NCBI RefSeq assembly: GCF_905475395.1
Contig: NC_058337.1
Location: forward strand, 93,366,368 to 93,430,367
Reading direction: 5' to 3'
Length of the DNA stretch: 64,000 nucleotides
Source of the DNA: Chrysoperla carnea
Taxonomy: Eukaryota > Arthropoda > Insecta > Neuroptera > Chrysopidae
In this document: positions 46,161 to 58,982 of the stretch, piece by piece
Numbering within the stretch: the stretch's first letter is position 1
Layout of the letters: each line of letters starts with the position of its first letter
Position numbers and translations under genes: made by a program
The notes under the pieces: model-generated
Database searches by the model: none
Told to the model about the DNA's origin: nothing
Seen by the model: the letters and a program-made list of their open reading frames with translations, nothing else

Positions 46161-46441
46161 ACAGTGGCGGATTTAAGAGGTGACAAAGGAGCAGTTTCCC
46201 ACTGGTACCCTGCAATAGAGTACCACAAAGGGTCCCAAATGCATTTACGAAGACTGAAAAAAAGGGGGGGGGGGGTCAAATTTGTATAAAAGGGCGAAGT
46301 TCATTAACGAAGGGGGAAAAAGACAAATTTGTAGAAAAGGGCACGCCATAAAGAGAGCGCCAAGTTGATTAACGAAGGCTAAAAAAGCGGACCTATTTAT
46401 AGATTTGACCCACTGTACCTTTTTCTTTAAATCCGCCACTG
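46161..46441. mobile_element. hAT-type MITE
   Basis: The ends CAGTGGCGGATTTAA and TTTAAATCCGCCACTG are inverted repeats of the CAGTGGCGG type seen in hAT elements. Flanking octamers GCAGAGTT and GCAGAGGG match at six of eight positions, fitting a worn 8-bp target duplication. The interior has no real open frame and includes a long G run. Confidence 0.75.
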
Positions 46442-47289
46442 GCAGAGGGTAACTGAGAATCAAGTGAGAACTGCGGAAACAAAGTTAATTTCTTTTAAAA
46501 ATCAAATCGTCACCTATTCGATTTGAGAAATTCCAAGAAATGCTTAATGTTGTTAAGGCTAGGTCGGATCAAACAAATGGTACTAAATTGTATAAATATA
46601 ATCCCTTTAGGACCCACAGTAAAATTTTTTGTTTATTGTGGGTGTTAAAGGAGATATATTTTAACAAAATGCAAATTTATCTTGATTAATTATTTAACTG
46701 ATTTATGGTAGCTCCCAACGGGTTTAAAATTATCGATATCTTAGATACCTTAATAAGTTTCATTGCTTAAGGTTTTCATTTGCTTAATTGTCTGTATTTG
46801 CAAGATTGGTGAAGCAAGTGAAAGTGCTGGTATCTACAAAATAAATATATGCGTTATTTGATAATTAAATGGAAAAAAGGCCTCAAGTTTAAGGTTGATA
46901 TTAAAATATGTTTTATGAAATTTTAATCATCTATTTTTGTCAGACTGAAACGTGCTACATCTGAAATACAATACGTAAACAAAGCAATTAAGTAAATCTG
47001 AATAAAAAGTTATATTGTTAATTCTGATAACTTCCATTTAGTAATATTAAAATTGACATTGGGTATTCCCAACATACCAAGATGATGAAACAACAATGCA
47101 ACAAATTTATAGGAAATATAAATTTTTTTATGCCTCAATTCTAATTAAGATTCAGTAGTACACTCAATATCTAAATAAATGTTAGCCTTGAAAATTGTTA
47201 TTAATAAATGAAATAATTGATATCATGAAGAATATTCATTGCTACAAATAAGGAAAGATTTCCATTCATATTTTTAAAATAAGAAAGTA

Positions 47290-47686
47290 TAGGAAACAAC
47301 ATTTATATGAAAAAAATAGATAGTTCACTTTTAGGATTTCGTTTCACTCGTGTAAACAGTTAAGTTTACGAAAAAATGTTACATACAAAAGTTGTTTATT
47401 TTTTATAAGGAACATTTTTTACGTTTAAACTTTTGTTCTATTTCTAAAGGTTTACAAAACCTTACTTTACGCCCTGAGAACGCTATAATTTCAGCTTGAT
47501 ATCTCTTTTTGATATCGGGCAGACAGACGTACAGACGGACAGACAGGCAACCGTAAATGGACTAATTAAGTGATTTGATTAACACTCATATCAAAATTTG
47601 GTTCCTAGCATCAATATTTTTAAGCGTTACAAATTTGGGACTAAACTTAGTATATCTACATTGATATATTTCATATACATGGTATA
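47290..47686 (-). repeat. Interspersed repeat family A, copy 2
   Basis: The reverse complement matches copy 3 through AGTCCCAAATTTGTAACGCT, GGACAGACAGGC-type runs, AGAGATATCAAGCTGAAATT, AGCGTTCTCAGGGCGTAAAG and TAAACGTAAAAAATGTTCCT. The left end as ordered in the family (ATACCATGTATAT) is at 47686. Confidence 0.75.
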
Positions 47687-49271
47687 AAAATCAATGGGTA
47701 AACATGTCTGCGCATCACTTCATATATGAACGCACTTATTTGTTCAATTCATTTTTTTTATTGTATTTTGTCTTATGTGTGATATTGGTAATCAAAGTTT
47801 TTCTGGGCAGGAAAGATTCCAAATTTTCATGGTGGGCATAGGTTACAGATATAAAAATTTTTTAATGCGATTTTACTAATAATATTCAACTTAAGGTTTT
47901 TAATTTAATATTGTGTTGTATAGGCTATTGGTTTAAAGATATGTATTGTAAGTTGTCTAGTAAAATAAATATTTGGTATTTAAGTTCAACAATTCAGCTC
48001 AATTCATGGCGTATTTTCATAGTAAGATTAATATTTCTAACTGCTTCAAAGTTTGGATTATCCTCAATAAGCTTGTATATATTACAGAGTCCATACAATC
48101 CAAAAAATCGGTTTCATGTTGCTTCGCGTGAGCAAACTAATCAAAATAATCTTCCATTCTCATGATTTATAATATCCTTTAGAAAAGAGGCGTGAAACGC
48201 TTACCTGACTGTGTATTTTTGGTCCATTTTTTTTATTTGAATGCAAACAGCAGTTTGAAATACAGAACATACTAAGGGAAATGAATCTTTGCGCAATTAT
48301 TATAATGAATAGTTATTATACTTTGTATATAAGACCCAACTGCTGACTTGAGACATTCAATGACGAAACGAGCCAGAGGCAATTTTTTTTTCTTCAGATA
48401 CACCGAGTTAATTTTAAACAAGTTAATTTAAAACGACAAATTTATCAATTTGATTGAGTAAATTTTATTAATTTAAGATTTTTTAGGTAGCAATTGTTAC
48501 CTATATGTACATACTAGCCATCAACCAGTCGCTTCGTTGGACAATTTTGTTGGACATTTTTGGTAGATCAATTTTCCGCTATCTCATACATTGTGAGTAG
48601 GATTTAATTTATTCGCGTGGTTTAATCATTGAAAGCAGTTTATCAAAGTATTTGAACCGATGAAAAATGCACAAAAAAGGAAATACCAATTCGAAATTAT
48701 ACATTGAAATCGGTAAAATTAGTTTTTACTTTTTTGTGCATCCTATTTTTTGCAAATTTTATTTTATCCTTTCAGTAAGTTAAGGTTTACCTTTATATCT
48801 TCTTGAAAGTTTATCTTGTCAAATAAAATTTTTCCAAATCGGTCTACAATTTTCGGAGAACTCGATGAAAATATATAAGAATCGGTTCATAGATGAAAAT
48901 TCAGTAGATGAGCATTAAATCAATCATTCCCTATTTTGTTAACCTTAGAGACGAATTTTTTTGCGCAACTACAAAATTTTGAATTTTTTCAAAATAAAAA
49001 ATTTGTTTATTTTTTTATCAGTTTTAAGCAAAAAAGTACTCTTGTGATTTTTTCACTAGACGCTTAGTTTTCGAAATAAAAATTCTGAAAACTTAAAAAT
49101 GTAATATTCGATTTTAAGAAAAATGATCCTGAGCTACGAATTTTTTTTTTTTATTTACTGGCTTGCTAGCTTAGAAACCAATACAATTGTGTTTACACGC
49201 AGCCTGTTTAAACTTCTTGCTGCCTTGTTGCCTTAAAATATTGGCATCGTGTGTACGGGGCAACTTTTTAA

Positions 49272-49767
49272 ACCATGTATATATGTAATATATATCAAGG
49301 TATACTAATTTTAGTCCCAAGTTTGTAACGCTTAAAAATATTGATGCTTCGGAAAAAAATTTTCTATAGGTGGTCATAAAATCACCTAATAAGTCCATTT
49401 TCCATTTCTGTCTGTCCGTCTGTCCGTCTAACAACACGATAACTCAAAAACAAAAAGAGATATCAAGCTGAAATTTTGACAGCGTTCTAAGGACGTAAAA
49501 AGTGAGGCCAAGTTCGTAAATGAGCAACATCCGTAGGATACATTTTGTAAACTGTTAGAGATAGAACTAAAATTTAAATGTAAAAAATGTTTCTTATAAA
49601 AAAATAAACAACGTTTGTTTGAAACATATTTTCAAACCGTATAGTATGTATTATATGGGAAAATCAGTTATGTATGTATGACATGTATGTATGTGTAATG
49701 TGACAGAGTAATCAACACTGTCTGGTATTTCAACAACTAACTCAGTCAATTGTTTGTTTTCACTTGT
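49272..49767 (+). repeat. Interspersed repeat family A, copy 3 (longest)
   Basis: It runs from ACCATGTATATATGTAATAT through AGTCCCAAGTTTGTAACGCT, CTGTCTGTCCGTCTGTCCGT and AGAGATATCAAGCTGAAATT to AACTCAGTCAATTGTTTGTT. At about 496 bp it is the fullest copy. It has no inverted ends and no plausible coding frame. Confidence 0.75.
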
Positions 49768-51633
49768 TGTTTTTTTTTTTTTTTTAAATAACTATTTTGC
49801 AATTAAATCTTTCATAAATACAATTAAATAAATTAAAAATAACAATAAATAAAAATATAATTAAATTTAAATAAAAATCAAAGTAAATTATAAAGGTTTA
49901 TGTTTATTTATTTTTTTTCCAACAGGAAGATGATGTTGTGTTTGATGCTATTGTTTATATAATATAAACCGATTTATGTTTTAAAAATAGATTTCCATAT
50001 TGCTATATCTATATTGAAAAGATGTTTGGTTTGGTTTATTATTATATGGCAGAAATGAATAAATATGTATAATATGGCAATGGCAACCCCCAGACAGCAT
50101 ACGTCTATACAGTTATTATGTATGTTATGTATATTTATTTATGTTTGTATATATTTCATTATAAACAATACAGGATTTATATTTAATAATATATTTTTAC
50201 AAGAAAAACATCAAACAATACAGAACATTTAAAAACTATTCAAACATTCCAAAAATTTACGAATCTACTACAAATGTACAAATTAGCAATCGGAGCTTAT
50301 TGGCTTATTATATACAGTGGATCCAGAATCATGATTTCTCAATGATCAAAACTCTCAAAAACAAAAGGTCTTTTGTTTTTTTGTTTTGTTGAAATTTGAA
50401 TAAAAATTTAACAATCTGGAAAAAAAGTCAAACTTCCATGAAAAACGAATTTAATTCATGGGCCAACTACTTCTTGCAGCTTGAAGCTGAAGCTGCTAGT
50501 AACGGGTATGGTGGTTGGATAATCAGAAAACTGTAAACCTTATTGTGGCCTGGAGAGGGACAGCTACAAACGTTGATGCTAACGTTGATACTAGCTGAGC
50601 GAGATGATTGAAAACAAATGATATACCGTCTAGAATTTCCAGTTGAAGGGCCGTATCCAAAGACCAAATTAAACGCTACGATAATTTGAAGGTGATAGTG
50701 TCCGGCTTGCTAGGCTAGTATACGCCCTTGCATTATAAGATAATCTGGAGTGACACATCATAGAGAGTTTCCTTCACCCTATGAACAACCAAACAAGGAA
50801 AACCCTACAGTCGTTAAAAATAAATAATTTTAGATTCTGAATTAAAGTTATTCACGAGTATTTTGCGACTATTACGTTGATTCATGAACTTCCTACTAAA
50901 TCGCCACAGAAACGCTATTTTCTTAAAAAAGCACGCATCTAATGATTATGATTGTTTGTTTTTTATTTTAATTTGTTTTTATACTTATTTTTTCTTTAAG
51001 CTTCCTATAATCTTCTATCGACCACCATAAATGTGCTGACATGCAAGTTAAAGCTTATTGTAAAAATCATTTTATATCAGTTACAGCATATTGTAAAAAT
51101 CATTTTTAAATAAAGTAAGTTAGATGCACATTTTTGCAGCATGTTGTATGCACATGTATCATATGATGATTACATGGAGGAGTTATGGTTTTCATGTAAG
51201 CATTAGCAATGTATGTATAATGTAACTTCTAATCAGCTTATATACTACTTGAAAAAGCTGACTAATGTGAATCCAGAGCAGTGATATGGGTTTACCACCT
51301 TTTTTATTTACAGTACAGTACTAGCGAATCATTTATATTTTATTTTTAAATTAATTTAATTTTTAAATCGATTATCGAGTCTTTTCGAAGATCAAATCAA
51401 ACGTAGCAAAACTATTAGAAATAATGAACATGGCTTTACTGCTTACTTGGAGAAATTTTAATTCGTTACGTAACGAAAATTAAAAGCTGTTTTGGAATTT
51501 TATGAATGGTTAGTCTTCCACTTTTTTTATCCACATGTTGGTGCCAGGAACAGGAATATCGATATCGAGACAGTGAACAAAGTGTCTCAGATGTACCGCA
51601 TGTTCATTAACGATAGTGAATCAACTGTATAAA

Positions 51634-51905
51634 TGAATATCGACTCTGGGTGGCCAAGTGGAAAAGAGAATGTGAAAATAATTTCACCATTCCAGAGTCC
51701 ATAGCTCATCTCATGGAAGCATGTGTTCAAGATTTGTACCCTAACAAAAAAATTTCTTTACAAATCCTGACAACTCTCCCGGTTAGCGTAACTACCGCAA
51801 AGAAATTTTTTTCTAGTCTTCGTGGAGTAAAATCTTGATTGCGTGCCTTAATGGCACAGGAAAGACTTCCCGGGCTAGAAGATGTGAATCTGAATACGAA
51901 TTAAA
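51634..51905 (+). mobile_element. hAT transposase remnant (C-terminal dimerisation region)
   Basis: The frame reads EYRLWVAKWKRECENNFTIP, then ISLQILTTLPVSVTTAKKFF, SSLRGVKS, a stop (TGA at 51836) and, still in frame, LRALMAQERLPGLEDVNLNT. The pattern TLPVS..TA.+.FS.LR..K..LR..M.QERL.GL is the hAT dimerisation motif found in ZMYM/P52rIPK-like transposases. The upstream catalytic region and terminal repeats were not found, so this is a short dead fragment. Confidence 0.8.
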
Positions 51906-52010
51906 CTATCAATGTTTTCACGAAAAAGAAAGGTAAGCTTGAATTTGTAATTTAAGTATACACCTAAATAAAATTATTCAATGCAAAATGTAACACACTA
52001 TAGCGTTTAA

Positions 52011-52485
52011 TTAAGGTAGTACCAGCATGAAATCACTTTTCGACAGATTTGGCCGAATTTTTTTTCTCGGGTTTATAATAGCTTTATTTATGAATTCCTA
52101 AAATTTCATAATTTTTGACCGTTTAGATCGCGAGATATTTAAAGACAAAGTTCGCGATTTTGAGGGTCATGTCCCATTTAAAGCATGTAAAATGTCCGGT
52201 CTCTCCAACTATTTTTTATGATATTATTATATATTGAAGAAAAAGTAGAAAAAAATGTTTATACAATACAATTCTAAGAAAAAAATTTAGAAATTAATTT
52301 TCACTTTCGAGTGAATTATTAATTTTGACGTAAATTGATCGAAATTGGGACGTTGGCATAATTATTTCCCATTTTAAACGGTCAAAATTTCTGAAACTTT
52401 GGGAATTAATAGTAAGCATTATTAAATTCTTAAATTTAATTTTTCGTTAAATTCTGTCGAAAAAAAAATTGTACCATTGCTTTAA
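52011..52485. mobile_element. Inverted-repeat element related to that at 61586
   Basis: The left end TTAAGGTAGTACCAGCATGA and the right end reversed (TTAAAGCAATGGTAC) pair imperfectly. They are followed in both arms by TTTTCGACAGA, CCTAAAATTTCA-like and TTTTGACCGTTTA. The arms run over 100 nt and are worn. It is noncoding. Confidence 0.6.
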
Positions 52486-53093
52486 CATAGAAACTGCAAA
52501 TACCATGCTGGAACATCGTTAATTTAATTTGATATCTTTTGAAGTAAAAATTTCATCAAAATTGGTTCATTAGTTTAGAGTCTAAATGTGACACTGTGCA
52601 AACAACTACACATTTACTTTTGTAATTTTCGTGAGCGAATAAACTAACATTTTATGGGTGACTGTGACCACAACCTTTTTTGAAGACTGGATTCCTGCCT
52701 GCATCATGACAACTGTGGAGTTTAAGTGGATCACTTGAAATTTTCAGAACATATTATGCAATGATCCATGGTTCGGAGGTTATTTGAGTAAATAAATATG
52801 TTTTTTCTATATGGCCTATACATGCGGAGAGTATAATAATAACCGAACGATACATATGATTGAATTCATAAAAAATTAAATAAAAATAATCCAGCTCTGT
52901 TTTCAATAATATTTCAACATCCCCTCCGAGAACACATTTAAATAAATTTGTTACGTATTTTGTAAAAAAAAAAATACAAAAAATCATTGAAAACATTATG
53001 TTTAACTTGTCACTAAAACATATGCAACAAAATAGCGAATCCAAAAAAATGATTTTTCTTGATTGATTTTATCGAGAAAAGATTCAAAAAAAT

Positions 53094-56000
53094 ATGGAAA
53101 TGGATCGTAAATCATATATATTTGGAAGTTTTTCAAGACGTCGTCAATCACATGATTCAACAACAAAACGGCGATCAATTATATCTTCTTCTTCAATTAA
53201 TACCATCATTCATAAACCCTCATCAATATTACATAATGGATCATCATCTGTGGTTAGTTCATCACCATCAAAGTCCAAAATTACTAAAAAATCAACGACT
53301 TCATCCTCATCACAAGGTGGAGTCATTTTTTCAAATTTTATAACAAATGGCTCTGTGAGAGAACAAATCATTGTGACTGTGTGTAGTTTATGTAAACGTG
53401 AATATGTCGATCCAAAAGTGTTACCTTGTTTGCATACATTTTGTGCCCGATGTTTGTTGTCGTTGATTGTTAGTGAATATCCGTGGAATAAAGATTTTGA
53501 TGGTAAGTATTATTTTTAATTTTTTACGAAAGTCTAAAATAATAAAAGGATACAATTTAAAAAGGACAGTTTTTTAAACATCGTCCTTGTTTAGTATTTT
53601 TAAACTAGCTAGTAACTTCGCCTATACACGTTTTTAGCTGTGAAGAAACAATTCCAGAAAATATATGCTGGTTCTAGAACCTATAAAACCTGAAAAATCA
53701 AGGCTTGGAAAGCAAAAACTATAAATAAGAGTTCACAAAAAAGTTAGTTCATTAGATTTGTTTGTTCGAAATTAGGGTAGAGACTGGCAAGACTATGTTT
53801 TTTTTAATTTATTTTAAGGAATTTCTTGGAAATGGATTTTTATAACTGTGGCTATGGTGAATCATAGAAGTGACATCATTTCAATAACATCTTCCTTTAA
53901 TCCAATTAATAATTTTAAACGTTCATATTTTGCATATTTCTAAAGATTTTTGAAAGCCACCTTCACATTTCTGCACGTAAAGAAAAATTCGTAAAGCAGC
54001 CACCTTTTCTCACCTATACCTCGACTACTGAAAGACACTGAAAGATTTGTAAGAACTAATATTATTGACGAATAGTTTTAACAGCCGCAGCATGAACATC
54101 ATATGCAACATTTCGTTCCTAATATTAAACCAAAACACGGAAGTATAAACCACTTTATGGGAGCTAACTCCTGTATTAAATCCTAGAATAAACACAAGCA
54201 ATGAAAACCGATTATCAATATTACATGTTACTTGTTATTGTTAAATAGTTAAATATATTTTAAAAAGTTTAACTTTTTTGTCCCATGCAAACTTTATGCC
54301 CATCAGTTTCTGCATATTTTGTGTATGGGCAATAATTTTTTAAATTTTTACCCTCTTCAATTTTTTATAAATTTTTAATATTCAAGTTTCGCTTTGGTAA
54401 TAAGTTAGTGTCGTTTTACAATTTGAAGTGTTGTAAGGCAAATTCAGTATCAGTATTCTACTCAATTGTATGTGTAATTAAATACCTTTTATTTAAGCAT
54501 ACTTTCGATGAGTGAAGATACGGAAAATTACGTATCTGCTTATTTTTGGGGGAAAAAAAGATACACTATTTTCTTTAATACGAGGACATTTTCAAGGTTA
54601 AACAGAGATCAATTTGGTTTTTTAATGGAAGCACAAATTTATTTTTCCGATTTTTACTTTTTGTCGCTTAGTCCCTTTGAAAAGGTTTTTACTACAGCAA
54701 GTTTGCAATAAATTTGACCATAGAAACAAAAAAAAGCTAGTGATACACAAGCTGTTGTGCTTTGGAAAGTAGTCATGGAAAAATATAATGAAATATATTA
54801 AAAAATTTACAGCTTCCAGTTCTGGTTCCGGGTATGGAAGCGAGCGGCGCGATGCTGCTAGCTCGATTACAGGAACATGGTCTCCAAAGGCTAGTTCCAG
54901 TGCAAAATCACATTCAGAAGACGTAATTCAAATAGTTATTTGTCCATCATGCAAATATCAACACACATTGCCTCATGGTGGAGTGTCAAGTTTACCATCA
55001 AATAATATTATTCAAAATCGTCTACGAGAAAGTACTTCCGAACGAAATACAATTCAAGTACTATGTGATTTATGTGCTTATGATGTACCGGTAAGTTTTT
55101 CTGCAAGCAATAAGCTTTTTCTTAGAAATAAATAGGAATTTTTAAAAATTAATTGAATTATTTTCATCAATTATACGTTTCTAAAGCCTTTAACTTCAAT
55201 ACATAACTCGTAGGCTCTGCTTGTCTGCCGAAAAAACTTTGGATCGATTTTTAACCCCTTTCCCGTGATCCAATCGAACTGAAATATTGCAGGCGAACTC
55301 ATGGGGATGACAAAACAAATTCTATATCGCCCTAGCCAAAAGTACGGTCTAATAAAAGTTAAAATAAAAATAATAGTGGCCGAAAAATTCAATTGTTAGT
55401 TACTTGATTATGATATACTCGGAAGTTCTCAATAGCAGCTCTCTCAGAAATTTATCTCTTAAAATGGTGAAATAAGTAATGCAAGTTTGTATGAAAATAT
55501 ACATATATACAAACTTAACTTCACTACTTAACCGATTTAAAAAATTTCTTCACCTATAGAATGCTACTTTTAGTCACGAAATGTTGCTGATTTTGAATGA
55601 ATTTTTTAAAAGTTATAATTTCTAGGCAGGAGGATTTTGTAAAACTTGTAACAAGAATATGTGTCCCTTATGTTGGGACTCACACATACGGCAGCGCAAT
55701 ACTAGTACTCATGAGGTTGTAAATTTAAAAAAATTATCACGTAAACATCACAAATCAAGTGTTGCAGACATTGCAAAATGTTCATATCACCCGGATTATG
55801 AACTGAACATGTATTGTCTGTCATGTTTGGAATGCATTTGCCAAAAATGTTGTATAGATCAACAACATAATGGCCACAGCTACGAATTAATTGAGAATTT
55901 AACACGAATTTATACAAAATCAATCCAAGAAGCGCTGATACGTGCACGTCCTGCAACCGAACAAGCAAGTATTGCACTTGAACAAATACGTACTTTAGGA

Positions 56001-58982
56001 CGACGTATTGAAACACGCAGTAATATTGTTCAAAAGGAAGTGGAAGGATTTATTGAAATCTATAAACAATCCTTAGACGAACATCGGCAAACATTATTAT
56101 CACAAGTACGAAAATCAAAGGACGATAAATTAAAATTAGTAAATGCACAAGAAATTACATTGGAGCGACGGATTGAAGAAGCAAATCATACAATTAAATT
56201 TGCTGAGGAACTTTTGACAGAAGGATCACAAGTTGAATTGTTATGTTTTGTGAATCAAGTATTAGCGAAATTAGATTGGTGTAATGATATTGCACGACAA
56301 GTTGAACCACGTGTCACAGATTGTATACAATTTTTACCAGATGAACAAGTACCAGCTACAGCCAACAAAACTCCGTTATATGGAATGATCACCACACAAA
56401 CTGTGGCGCCTAATAACTGTTTTTTGAATACTGAGGGTATGTATTACATTATTATTGTTTAGTATCCACAGATGTGTAAAATGAATAATGTCATCGGGAA
56501 GATAAAATACATGATACTTTTTCATTTTATAAAAGATGATTCAAATTGAGTTTCCTAACTTTAAAACTTTAATTATCCGTCAACACTCGCGTTTTATGAG
56601 CATTTTGCTCATATTCGTTTTGAAACATTGCCGAACGGTTGAAACGTTTTACCTATTTTTATTAATCGAATATTAAGTAATACTCCATTTAATATAAAAA
56701 ACGATGCCAGTAAAACAGCCACCCCAGTAACTTCTGCAGCAGTTTATTTGTTCGAGGTAATTCTTTGACTTTTGTCAAGTTTTAAGGGGTTATTTCGGCT
56801 ATAACTTGGTGGATGTTAGCTTTTAATTGCGCCATCGTTGCATGTTTGTTGATATAGATGCGATTTAAAAGAAAACTCCACAAAAATATCCAATGGCATA
56901 CCCTTGGATGAACGCACGCTACCATGATAAACATGCATTGCCCTATCTTTAATACTTAAAGTTTTCTCGAACTTTTGTACAATGATGTGAATAGATCCCT
57001 CATTAGGACGCTTAAATTGGACATAATCTTTTCGTAATGTTCTTAGTATACTCAGTTCTTATAGAATTGTTATTTCTGTAGAAAAAGTGAACGATTTGAG
57101 CGTTGAGCGTTAGTTTCACATCCTAAGAGGAAGGTTTCAAACTAGCATTTTACATTTTATATTCAGCAGTTTTATATTTTAGCTGTGTAGATAAAATAAA
57201 TATTTGTCTTAAACCTATGACAACAACTATTGTTCCATGCCTAAATAATTCGATTATCTATAATTTTCATTTCTAGGATTGCAGAATATTCGAGTACATA
57301 GAAAAACCGAATTTATTGTTGAAGCACGAGATGTTGACAATCATGCATTATGTCATGGTGGTGAGAAATTATCAGTTGATTTACGATATAAAGACAATTC
57401 GTCTAAAACTGTACCAGTAAATGTAATTGACCATCGTGATGGCTCGTATTCTTTAACATTTGTTCCTGAAGCAGCAGGACATTTGATTTTAACGATTCTT
57501 ATAAAGGGCAAACACATCAAGGTAAGAAGTAAACATTTTTATTGAATATCAGCTGACCTCCTTTGCGTTTCTAACTTCCTCAGGCTTCCTTTGCGTTGCT
57601 AACCTCACCTCACTTCTTGCATGCGTGATTCCATTCATACATGATCCGTAAAAATAATTTTACGTTATATTTATTGGAAAAGCATTTCCATTATATAATA
57701 ACTAATTACTATTATATGGTAAAACGTAGTTTTTAGCTCATTTAGCTCATTTTAGCTCACTTAATTTTAGCTTCAACAAAAATAATACTTTATTTCAGAC
57801 AAAATTTGCTTCTTTTTTATTCATTATGCAAGCCCTTTTTACGTTAGAAAAAATATATAAAAGATCCTAAATTTACAAAAAGATCGACCGTGATATTTTT
57901 ATGCTGAACAAGATCTATGTTATATTAGGCCTAAATATGGCACGCCATTTTACTATTTAATGTCCGAAAAAAAATGATCGTAATAATATAATACATTATT
58001 ATTATGATATCATCATAATAATAATCATTTTCATTATGTACATAATTTTAATTCAATCATTTTTATTATGTACATAATTTTAATTCATATTAAATAGTAA
58101 AACGGCGTGCCATATATTTCCATTATGTACATAATTTTAATTCAATCATTTTTATTATGTACATAATTTTAATTCTCTATTTCCATTATGTACATAATTT
58201 TAATTCAATCATTTTTATTATGTACATAATTTTAATTCTCTATTTCCTTTATGTACATAATTTTAATTCAATCATTTTTTTAATCTAATTCAAATAAAAT
58301 TAACTGATTTATTATTATGTATCATCATAATAATAATACATTTTTATTATGATGATAACATAATAAAAATGTATTATTATTATGTATCATCATAATAATA
58401 ATACATTATTATTATGATGATAACATAATACATTATTATTATTATGATACATAATAATAATACATTTTTATTATGTTATCATCACAATTTTAATTCTCAT
58501 CTCTCTTTTCTCATCTTATGCTATATCAATCTCTCTTTTACTAAGATTTATTTTACAAAATATAAAATATAAAATATAAAATTTCTGAAAATAATTAATT
58601 AATTTCTTTCTCGATAAAAATTAGCTTATTAAATAGTAAAATGGCGTGCCATACCTAAATGTAATTTACTTATATACTTTAATCGAAATTGTAAATAAAA
58701 TTGTTAAAACTCTCGAATTATTTTTAGGGCAGTCCATTTTCACTAGCGGTTCGAACGGTTCGACCACATCATGGTATATTCCATTGTTGTAGCTTTTGTT
58801 CAAGTGGTGGGAGTAAACAAGCTGTTTGTGGATGCGGTGGTAACATGCCTGGCGGATATAAAGGATGTGGTCACGGGCACGATGGCCATCCTGGTAAACG
58901 ACATTGGTCATGTTGTGGAAGTGTTTATGAACATTCCGAATGTAACACAATTGGTTCAAGTCACTATCAGTTTACATTATAA
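53094..58982 (+). CDS. TRIM45: Tripartite motif protein TRIM45 (RING, two B-boxes, coiled coil, filamin repeat)
   Basis: TRIM45 is a RING E3 ubiquitin ligase that in vertebrates dampens MAPK and NF-kB signalling. Exons 53094-53502, 54813-55090, 55626-56436, 57277-57521 and 58728-58982 join in phase to 665 aa. Residues 1-90 are Ser-rich. The RING starts CSLCKREYVDPKVLPCLHTFCARC (Cys97, Cys100, Cys112, His114, Cys117, Cys120 in that segment) and is completed by CPSC at 180-183 after a 60-residue Ser-rich insert. B-box 1 spans the exon 2/3 join (CDLC...CKTC...CPLC), B-box 2 is CSYHPDYELNMYCLSC, and a coiled coil follows. Exon 4 is a filamin/ABP280 repeat (VIDHRDGSYSLTFVPEAAGH). Exon 5 is the TRIM45-specific tail: FHCCSFCSSGG, MPGGYKGCGHGHDGHPGKRH and HWSCCGS. 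The long insert within the RING is also in human TRIM45. Confidence 0.94.
53503..54812. other. TRIM45 intron 1, no feature recognised
   Basis: A 1.3-kb AT-rich intron. The open frame at 54508-54711 lacks motifs and splice context. No known repeat was identified. Confidence 0.55.
55440..55590 (+). repeat. Interspersed repeat family B, partial copy 3
   Basis: Contains ACTACTTAACCGATTTAAAA, TTCTTCACCTATAGAATGCT and ATGGTGAAATAAG-like blocks shared with 17690-18070. It lies in TRIM45 intron 2. Confidence 0.45.
56437..57276. other. TRIM45 intron 3, no feature recognised
   Basis: An 840-nt intron between GGTATG and TTCTAG. I see no coding exon or repeat in it. Confidence 0.55.
57936..58652. mobile_element. 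MITE with internal minisatellite in TRIM45 intron 4
   Basis: The ends ATGGCACGCCATTTTACTAT and ATAGTAAAATGGCGTGCCAT are exact inverse 20-mers and extend a few bases further into TTAAT/ATTAA. A third copy of the right end (AGTAAAACGGCGTGCCAT) lies inside at about 58095-58112, so the 717-bp block may be two tandem or nested copies. The interior is AT-rich repeat sequence. Confidence 0.75.
58028..58290 (+). repeat. Minisatellite, about 63-bp unit
   Basis: ATTATGTACATAATTTTAAT recurs at least seven times, alternating TTTCC and TTTTT leads, which gives a higher-order unit near 63 bp. It is followed by ATT/AAT trinucleotide palindromes up to about 58480. Confidence 0.75.

Larger units (their letters stand above)
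45670..53093. other. Repeat-rich intergenic region serpin / TRIM45
   Basis: The longest gene-free stretch in the window. It holds a hAT-type MITE (46161-46441), two copies of repeat family A, a hAT transposase remnant (51634-51905) and an inverted-repeat element (52011-52485). Simple ATGT-rich repeats occur near 49670-49710 and 50110-50160. No host gene was recognised. Confidence 0.65.

Noticed and set aside
47911-48165. 84-codon plus-strand frame and a minus-strand string resembling a protein segment
   Set aside because: No start, splice or domain support; the minus-strand reading has several stops. Not supportable as a gene or named pseudogene.
50467-50667. Ser-rich 66-codon minus-strand frame in slightly GC-richer DNA
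   Set aside because: No motif, no signal peptide and no neighbouring exons; probably repeat-derived.
54508-54711. 67-codon frame in TRIM45 intron 1
   Set aside because: Adding it as an exon would break the reading phase between exons 1 and 2, which join perfectly without it.
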